From: Porphyromonadaceae bacterium UBA7572
GTDB lineage: Bacteria > Bacteroidota > Bacteroidia > Bacteroidales > Muribaculaceae
Direction of reading: 5' to 3'
DNA: 54,647 bases
Assembly (NCBI GenBank): GCA_002476625.1
Contig: DLLC01000030.1
Coordinates: 12,860 to 67,506, forward strand
Shown: positions 49,870-54,647 of the stretch, piece by piece
Layout of the letters: each line of letters opens with the position of its first letter
Position numbering within the stretch: the stretch's first letter is position 1
The notes under the pieces: model-generated
What the model was told of the DNA's origin: nothing
The model's database searches: none
What the model saw: only the letters and a program-made list of their open reading frames with translations
Made by a program: the position numbers and the translations under genes

Positions 49870-51006
49870 ATGGTAATAGGATTTGATGCAAAACACATGC
49901 TCGAGGAAGAAGGAATCCTTGGATACTATGGAAGGGTGGCGGTGGAGGCTTTGACGGAGCACTATCACCACAACGACTACATACTTTACACATCTGGCGA
50001 CACGGACGACACCAACATCATCGGCAATCTGCTCGTACACTCGTCGGTGCATCTGAAAATGCCGCATGGCGCATCGCTAAGTGAGCGGCTCAGCAAATGG
50101 AAAGGGCTGCTACAAGCCACCCGACGGCACGGCGTGCAGGTGTTTCACGGGCTTTCTGCCACACTGCCGAGCGGCATAGAGAAAACGGGAATGGCCACTG
50201 TGGTGACTGTGGGCAGCTTGCTTCACAAGCATTACCCAGAGCGCTATTCGTTTCTGGAACGCCACAGAATCAACAAGCAGTTCCGGTCCACATTCAAGGA
50301 GGCCGACGCGGTGATAGCGATGAGCGAGTTCAGCAAGCGAGAACTCATAGACTTCTACCATGTGCCAGAGGAGAAAGTCAGGGTGATTATGCCGGTGAGT
50401 GAGTCGGTGTTCTCTTCCACGCTCACCGATGAGGCCAGAGATGTGTTCCGGCAAAAATATAAATTGCCTGAGAAGTATATTTTAGTGCCAGGCCGCTTTG
50501 ATGAGCGCAACAATATGAAGGTGGCGCTTGAAGCTATGGCCAACTTGGCCGACAGAGAACTGTGTATGGTGGTGATAGGCCATCGCAACGACTACTACAG
50601 GGCCCTCAAGCACAGGGCTTCTCAGCTGGGACTGGGCGGACGGGTGGTGCGTGTGAAGGCCACTTACAATGCCCCTGTACATGCGGTGTATGCCATGGCT
50701 GCAGCTGTGGCTTATCCTTCGGTGTACGAAAGCGTGAGCTTGCCGATTTTGCGCAGTCTCAGCTGTGGAACTCCAGTGGTGGCGGCTAAAGGGTCGTGCA
50801 TGGAGGAGTTTGGCGGCGACGCGGCTCTCTACTTCCGCCCCGATTCTGCCGAAGAGCTCGCCGATGCCCTTTCTCGCGCGCTTGGGCCGGAACGCGCGCG
50901 CCTGCTTGAGGCTGGAAAGGCTCAGAATAAAAAGTTCACCGCAGAGCGTATGGCTCGTCAGCTCGACGACCTTTACCGCGAGCTTCGGTCACAAAAAAGC
51001 ATGTAA
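49870..51006 (+). CDS. GT4-family glycosyltransferase
   Basis: 378 residues, cytoplasmic, GT-B fold. The donor-binding half has VPGRFDERNNMKVALEAM, VVIGHRNDYYRALK and the GT4 EX7E-type region AYPSVYESVSLPILRSLSCG followed by TPVVAAKGSCMEEFGGDAAL. The N-terminal half is GFDAKHMLEEEGILGYYG, the G-loop region. Retaining transfer of a sugar to an envelope glycan or lipid carrier is likely; donor and acceptor are unknown. It is alone, not in a polysaccharide cluster; the following gene (17 bp on) is unrelated in type. Confidence 0.9.
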   Translation: MVIGFDAKHMLEEEGILGYYGRVAVEALTEHYHHNDYILYTSGDTDDTNIIGNLLVHSSVHLKMPHGASLSERLSKWKGLLQATRRHGVQVFHGLSATLPSGIEKTGMATVVTVGSLLHKHYPERYSFLERHRINKQFRSTFKEADAVIAMSEFSKRELIDFYHVPEEKVRVIMPVSESVFSSTLTDEARDVFRQKYKLPEKYILVPGRFDERNNMKVALEAMANLADRELCMVVIGHRNDYYRALKHRASQLGLGGRVVRVKATYNAPVHAVYAMAAAVAYPSVYESVSLPILRSLSCGTPVVAAKGSCMEEFGGDAALYFRPDSAEELADALSRALGPERARLLEAGKAQNKKFTAERMARQLDDLYRELRSQKSM

Positions 51007-51023
51007 CACATTGACACAAGCGT

Positions 51024-51509
51024 ATGGCAAGAATAGACAAAGCAGATATTGAGGTCCGTGCAAAGGCCGGGCGGGAGAATTTCTTGAAGGGCTACAACTG
51101 TGCCCAGGCGGTGGTCGCAACGTTTGCCGACCTTTATCCAGAGGCCGACGTGGATGCGCTGCTTCGGCTCTCGGCCTCGTTTGGCGGCGGCATGGGGCGA
51201 CTGCGCATGACGTGTGGCACGGTGAGCGGAATGATGATGCTGGCAGGGCTCGACAATGGCAGCCCCACGCCAGCCGATATGGATGCCCGCACGCGAAACT
51301 ATGCCCTGGTGCAGGAGCTGGCGGCGAAGTTTAGGGCAGAAAACGACTCCTTGGTTTGCGCCACCCTCCTGGGGCTGCGCACGGGCACCATCGACCCGCC
51401 GCGGCCGAGCGAGCGCACAGCGGAGTATTACCGCGAGCGCCCTTGCCCTCGGCTTGTGGAGTGCGCTTGCCGGATATTCGCTGAATATTTGGCGTGCAAG
51501 CAAGACTGA
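51024..51509 (+). CDS. C_GCAxxG_C_C family protein
   Basis: 161 residues. Conserved cysteines fit the family name: GYNCAQAV (near 26), FGGGMGRLRMTCGTVSG with the GGGMG core, VCATLLG, and a C-terminal RPCPRLVECACRI. The family is thought to bind metal or act in redox processes and is often near membrane or transport genes; no function is proven. It starts 17 bp after the glycosyltransferase and ends 28 bp before the esterase, so the three are likely co-transcribed. Confidence 0.88.
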   Translation: MARIDKADIEVRAKAGRENFLKGYNCAQAVVATFADLYPEADVDALLRLSASFGGGMGRLRMTCGTVSGMMMLAGLDNGSPTPADMDARTRNYALVQELAAKFRAENDSLVCATLLGLRTGTIDPPRPSERTAEYYRERPCPRLVECACRIFAEYLACKQD

Positions 51510-51537
51510 TATTTTTATACAGATGACTGATAAAGCG

Positions 51538-52869
51538 ATGAAACGATTTTCTATTTTATTACTATTGGCACTCGCGCCGTTTGCCATGGCGCTCGCCGGA
51601 AGGCATGTGATGATAGCCGACACGCTCAGCGGCTCTAAAATATATCCAGGCACGATACACGCCATTCAGGTGTATGTGCCCGACCAGTATGATGGCAAAG
51701 AGGCTGCTTGCCTGTATGTGGGACTCGACGGGGTGCTGTGCAATGCGCCTACGGTGATGGACACACTGATTGCGCAGGGAAAGATGCCGGTGTGCATCGG
51801 GGTGTTTCTGCAGCCGGGGGTGGTTTACGATGCCTCGGGCAATGTGGTGCGCTACAACAGAAGCAATGAGTTTGACCGCACTTCTCCCCTTTTTGCCGAG
51901 TTTCTTGAAAAGGAAGTGCTTCCAGAGGTGTGCAAACTCACCGACGGCAATGGCAATCCCATCCGCATATCCAACCATGCAGAGGATCACATGATTTTTG
52001 GCTTGAGCAGCGGTGGCATTGCCGCCTTTATGGCGGCGTGGCACAAGCCCGACCTCTTTTCGCGCGTGTTCAGTGGTGTGGGCACCTTCGTGAGCATGCG
52101 CGGAGGCAACGAGGTGCCTGCGTTTGTGCGAAAAGGCGAGCCGCGTGCGCTCAAAGTGTGCCTGCAAGACGGCTCTGCCGATGCCTGGAATCCTTTGTTC
52201 GGCAGCTGGTATGAGGGCAACCAGATGCTGGCGTCGGCGCTCGACTTTGCCGGCTACAAGACGAAATACGACTGGAGCGACAGTGGACACAATGTGAACC
52301 GCGCTTCAGCCATTTTCCAGGAGGTGATGGAATGGATGTGGAATGGCTGGCCTGCCGACATTGTGCCAGGCACCACCCAAAACGATTTGCTGAGCAAGGT
52401 GCTTGTGCCCGACAGTGAATGGGAAATCCCCGACACCACGGTGAAAATGCCGGCTTCGTGGGGCAATATGGTGTATTATCCCGACATGAGCCTTGCTGTG
52501 AAGGCTGTGCAGGGCAGTAACTGCCTCAACCAGGTGATTGTGGACGACGGGCAGAACATGTATGAGCAGCCGTTCTACTGGCTTCACAGCTACGACAATT
52601 CCCAACTTGAAATCGGTCCGATGGAATTTGACGCCGACGGCAACTTGTGGGTGGTCACAAATGCCGGCATTCAGATTTGCGACCAGAACGGACGGGTGAG
52701 GGGCATTGTGCGTGTGCCTGGACTTCCCCGTGGCGCCAAGTGGCAAGCCATTAAGATACAGGAAGGCGCGGTCATTCTCTTCGACAGCCAGCAAGGCACT
52801 TATTCGCGACCATTCCATGTGAAGGCCCCCCAAGGCGGTGTTCGCCCCCAGAGTCAGGGCCAAGGCTAA
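51538..52869 (+). CDS. Secreted CE1-like esterase with SMP-30-like C-terminal part
   Basis: 443 residues from MKRFSILLLLALAP; Mets further upstream (51256, 51523) are rejected because they lie inside the preceding gene or before the signal peptide. After the signal peptide (1-20) comes an esterase-D/CE1-like alpha-beta hydrolase (about 25-290): VYVPDQYDGKE, nucleophile in FGLSSGGIAAFMAAW (GLSSG), and His in SDSGHNVNRAS. The C-terminal ~130 residues (LEIGPMEFDADGNLWVVTNA, GRVRGIVRVPG) look like the final blades of an SMP-30/gluconolactonase propeller. It may remove acyl groups from polysaccharides. Its last 4 bp overlap the convergent mutY. Confidence 0.82.
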   Translation: MKRFSILLLLALAPFAMALAGRHVMIADTLSGSKIYPGTIHAIQVYVPDQYDGKEAACLYVGLDGVLCNAPTVMDTLIAQGKMPVCIGVFLQPGVVYDASGNVVRYNRSNEFDRTSPLFAEFLEKEVLPEVCKLTDGNGNPIRISNHAEDHMIFGLSSGGIAAFMAAWHKPDLFSRVFSGVGTFVSMRGGNEVPAFVRKGEPRALKVCLQDGSADAWNPLFGSWYEGNQMLASALDFAGYKTKYDWSDSGHNVNRASAIFQEVMEWMWNGWPADIVPGTTQNDLLSKVLVPDSEWEIPDTTVKMPASWGNMVYYPDMSLAVKAVQGSNCLNQVIVDDGQNMYEQPFYWLHSYDNSQLEIGPMEFDADGNLWVVTNAGIQICDQNGRVRGIVRVPGLPRGAKWQAIKIQEGAVILFDSQQGTYSRPFHVKAPQGGVRPQSQGQG

Positions 52870-53882
52870 TCTAAAGGTGAGCCGGGAAGTGAGTGAACGA
52901 GCAGCTCCACCAGGCGTGGTAGGGCGTAGCGGTGAAGCTCGGTCTCTGGAATCCAGATGAAATCATGCGGCAGTGAGGGCTTCGTCTGCGCCTCCAGAAG
53001 ATAAAAATCGGCGTATAGCACCCGATGGGTGAGCACATGCTTCACTTTCTTGCGCAGTGGTATGAGTGTGCCGGCAAACGCAGGCAGTTCGGCGTTCTCA
53101 ATCAGCAAAGGCTCCCACAATCCTTGCCAGATGTCGCCTGAGGCGCGGCGGTGAATGGCGGTGGTGCCCTCGTTAGTCCGAATATAGACGTATTGCAGAT
53201 GCCGCGTCTTGATGGTGAGCTTTTTTAGCTTCACTGGTAGGGCGTTCACCGCATGACTGTGCAGTGCGATGCAAGTGTCGGCAATGGGGCAGCGTTCACA
53301 ATTTGGGTTTTTCGGAGTGCATTGCATTGCGCCAAAGTCCATGATGGCCTGGTTGTAGGCCGCGGCTTGGCTTGTGGGTAGAAGCTCTTGCGCGAGCGCG
53401 GCGAACTCCTTTTTTCCCTCTGTGGTGTTGATGGGCGTGTGGATGCCAAAGTGGCGGCTGAGCACACGGTAGACGTTGCCATCGACCACTGCCGCTGGTA
53501 GGCCAAACGCTATAGATCCGATGGCTGCGGCGGTATAGTCGCCCACGCCCTTAAGCGCCTTGATGCCTATCAAGGTGTCGGGGAAGCCGCCTTGTGCCAC
53601 AATCTGCCTCGCGGCGGTGTGTAGGTTGCGTGCGCGGCTGTAATAGCCTAATCCCTGCCACAGCCTCAGCACATCGTCCTCACTCGCTTCTGCGAGTGCC
53701 TGTACAGAGGGGTAGCGCTCCATAAACTTCAGCCAGTAGTCGCGTCCCTGCTCTATGCGGGTTTGCTGTAGGATTACCTCGCTGAGCCAGATGGGGTAGG
53801 GGTCGGTGGTGTGGCGCCATGGCAGGTCGCGCCCGTTGGCGGCATACCACCGTAGCAACGCTGAGGCAAAAGGGTGTGTCAT
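52866..53882 (-). CDS. mutY: A/G-specific adenine DNA glycosylase
   Basis: 338 residues. HhH-GPD glycosylase: catalytic Glu35 (LSEVILQQTRIEQG), HhH loop ALKGVGDYTAAAI, catalytic Asp134 (VVDGNVYRV), and the 4Fe-4S cluster Cys188-X6-Cys195-X2-Cys198-X5-Cys204. A C-terminal NUDIX-like domain (about 225-335) recognises 8-oxoguanine. It removes adenine mispaired with 8-oxoG. The ATG overlaps the alkD-like stop by 4 bp: a repair operon. It converges on the esterase gene. Confidence 0.96.
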   Translation of the reverse strand: MTHPFASALLRWYAANGRDLPWRHTTDPYPIWLSEVILQQTRIEQGRDYWLKFMERYPSVQALAEASEDDVLRLWQGLGYYSRARNLHTAARQIVAQGGFPDTLIGIKALKGVGDYTAAAIGSIAFGLPAAVVDGNVYRVLSRHFGIHTPINTTEGKKEFAALAQELLPTSQAAAYNQAIMDFGAMQCTPKNPNCERCPIADTCIALHSHAVNALPVKLKKLTIKTRHLQYVYIRTNEGTTAIHRRASGDIWQGLWEPLLIENAELPAFAGTLIPLRKKVKHVLTHRVLYADFYLLEAQTKPSLPHDFIWIPETELHRYALPRLVELLVHSLPGSPLD

Positions 53883-54595
53883 TTTCGTGTTCCCTTTCTT
53901 TTAAGCCGGCGAACGTCTGCCTTTTGCTCGTCGGTGGCACGGAACGATTCGCATATTTTTTGAATGGCCTTGTTGTGTGTGAAATCATCAAGACTGTTGT
54001 GCCTGAGGTATGGCATTGTGGCTTCTGGAAATTTGACGAAGCACACCGAAAGCAGCCATGCTACCGCCATTTTCACGTAATACCCGTCATGGCGTATGCC
54101 ATCCACAATCTGGAGAATTTGTGCTATGTGTTCCTCGTCTACAAATGCGTCTAAAGCCATTACCACGGCAAAACGCAGCTCATATTCGCGCTCCGACTTG
54201 AAGTAGGGCTGGATGAAACGCCACCACTGCGCACGCTCGCACGGCTTTGGCTTGAAAGTGCAGCACACATTGTCGCACACCGACCAAGAGTTGATGCGTG
54301 GCACCCACTCCTTCACTAATTTCAGCCGCTCATCGGTGCCGATGCCTTTTGCATAGGCTATCGCCATGCCGTGCAACATGCGGCTTTCCATGAAATCGGT
54401 GTCGGCAGCAGTAGCCACATAGTCGCGCCACGCGCTGTCGGCAGCTATTTGCCGCGCCAGATGGCGCAGGTGCGGTATGCGTATGCCGAGCACTCCGTCC
54501 ACCCCAGGATTGAGCATGGCGGTGAATTTTTTGTTGCCTTGTTCCGCAAGATTTTGCAGAAGCTCCGGTATGGTTTTGCCTTGAAATGTGTACAT
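53879..54595 (-). CDS. AlkD-like DNA alkylation repair protein (HEAT-repeat glycosylase)
   Basis: 238 residues, all-helical. DNA alkylation repair family: GVLGIRIPHLRHLARQIA, EWVPRINSWSVCDNVCC (the Trp and Asp expected of AlkD) and the FAVVMALDAFVDEEHIAQIL repeat. Family members remove bulky or positively charged alkylated bases without base flipping. The -7 promoter element is 4 nt before the ATG. It overlaps mutY by 4 bp. Confidence 0.9.
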   Translation of the reverse strand: MYTFQGKTIPELLQNLAEQGNKKFTAMLNPGVDGVLGIRIPHLRHLARQIAADSAWRDYVATAADTDFMESRMLHGMAIAYAKGIGTDERLKLVKEWVPRINSWSVCDNVCCTFKPKPCERAQWWRFIQPYFKSEREYELRFAVVMALDAFVDEEHIAQILQIVDGIRHDGYYVKMAVAWLLSVCFVKFPEATMPYLRHNSLDDFTHNKAIQKICESFRATDEQKADVRRLKRKGTRK

Positions 54596-54599
54596 GCCA

Positions 54600-54607
54600 C
54601 AAAATTA
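54600..54607 (-). promoter_or_regulatory. -7 element 4 nt before the alkD-like/mutY operon
   Basis: The minus strand reads TAATTTTG and ends 4 nt before the ATG at 54595, so the transcript probably begins at the start codon. The -33 box is not clear, and the upstream sequence is cut by the window edge. Confidence 0.5.
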
Positions 54608-54647
54608 CCACAAAAATCCCAATATCACTTTTGCTTTAACCCATTAC

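Noticed and set aside
1..54647. CRISPR arrays, tRNA and rRNA genes, intact insertion sequences, integrase or attachment sites
   Set aside because: No regularly spaced repeats, tRNA-like cloverleaf, transposase or recombinase motif was seen anywhere in the window.

Overview
This 54.6 kb window is chromosomal DNA from a member of the order Bacteroidales; the family is not resolved from the sequence. The evidence is a SusC/SusD outer-membrane pair, several proteins ending in type IX secretion (T9SS) type-A sorting tails, a Bacteroidetes-style LptC lipoprotein, a DUF4491 protein, and many copies of the Bacteroidetes -7 promoter element TAnnTTTG, often with a TTTG -33 box about 20 bp upstream. Shine-Dalgarno sequences are nearly absent. 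No tRNA, rRNA, CRISPR array, integrase or intact insertion sequence was seen.

Layout. 1-1410: start of a NamZ/DUF1343-type cell-wall glycosidase (minus) and an RluA-family pseudouridine synthase. 1550-5800: the most unusual region. Four minus-strand genes look like a phage-head module without a phage: a capsid-like protein with a hydrophobic or lipoprotein-like N-terminus, a small scaffold-like partner, and two ~150-residue proteins. They are split by a MaoC-like dehydratase gene and the eroded tail of a T9SS-secreted protein. 5800-20200 (all minus): a GYF-domain membrane protein, a LytS/LytTR-type two-component pair, a POT peptide transporter, SufE, a PpiD-like periplasmic foldase, a GH20 hexosaminidase, and a TPR protein in operon with an outer-membrane barrel. 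20350-25550: a PcrA/UvrD helicase convergent with a MATE exporter, then a fused ABC-ATPase/DUF4435 (TOPRIM-like) protein resembling a compact fusion of the two PARIS defence proteins.

25760-31190: an NlpC/P60 peptidase, a CNNM/CorC-type transporter, an ABC ATPase/FtsX-like permease pair, and an AAA/DUF4143 ATPase gene broken by one in-frame TGA. 31230-37800 (minus): LptC behind a porin-like outer-membrane protein, DUF4491, a dockerin-bearing secreted phosphoesterase, a small membrane protein, a DivIC/FtsB-like septum protein, TrmD and a nicotinamidase. 37950-49300 (minus): a surface-protein block made of a 1012-residue T9SS protein, a double FISUMP-domain protein, a small T9SS protein, a lipoprotein, SusD and SusC. 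49300-49870: intergenic DNA with a strong candidate small RNA. 49870-54600: a glycosyltransferase, a C_GCAxxG_C_C protein, a secreted esterase, and a MutY/AlkD DNA-repair operon.

Two themes run through the window. One is cell-envelope traffic (TonB import, T9SS export, LPS transport, periplasmic folding, peptidoglycan turnover). The other is a set of housekeeping genes whose -7 promoter elements lie only 4-7 nt before the start codon, which predicts leaderless or near-leaderless mRNAs. The best candidates for undescribed biology are the chromosomal capsid-like locus, the PARIS-like fusion, and the small-RNA candidate between susC and the glycosyltransferase.
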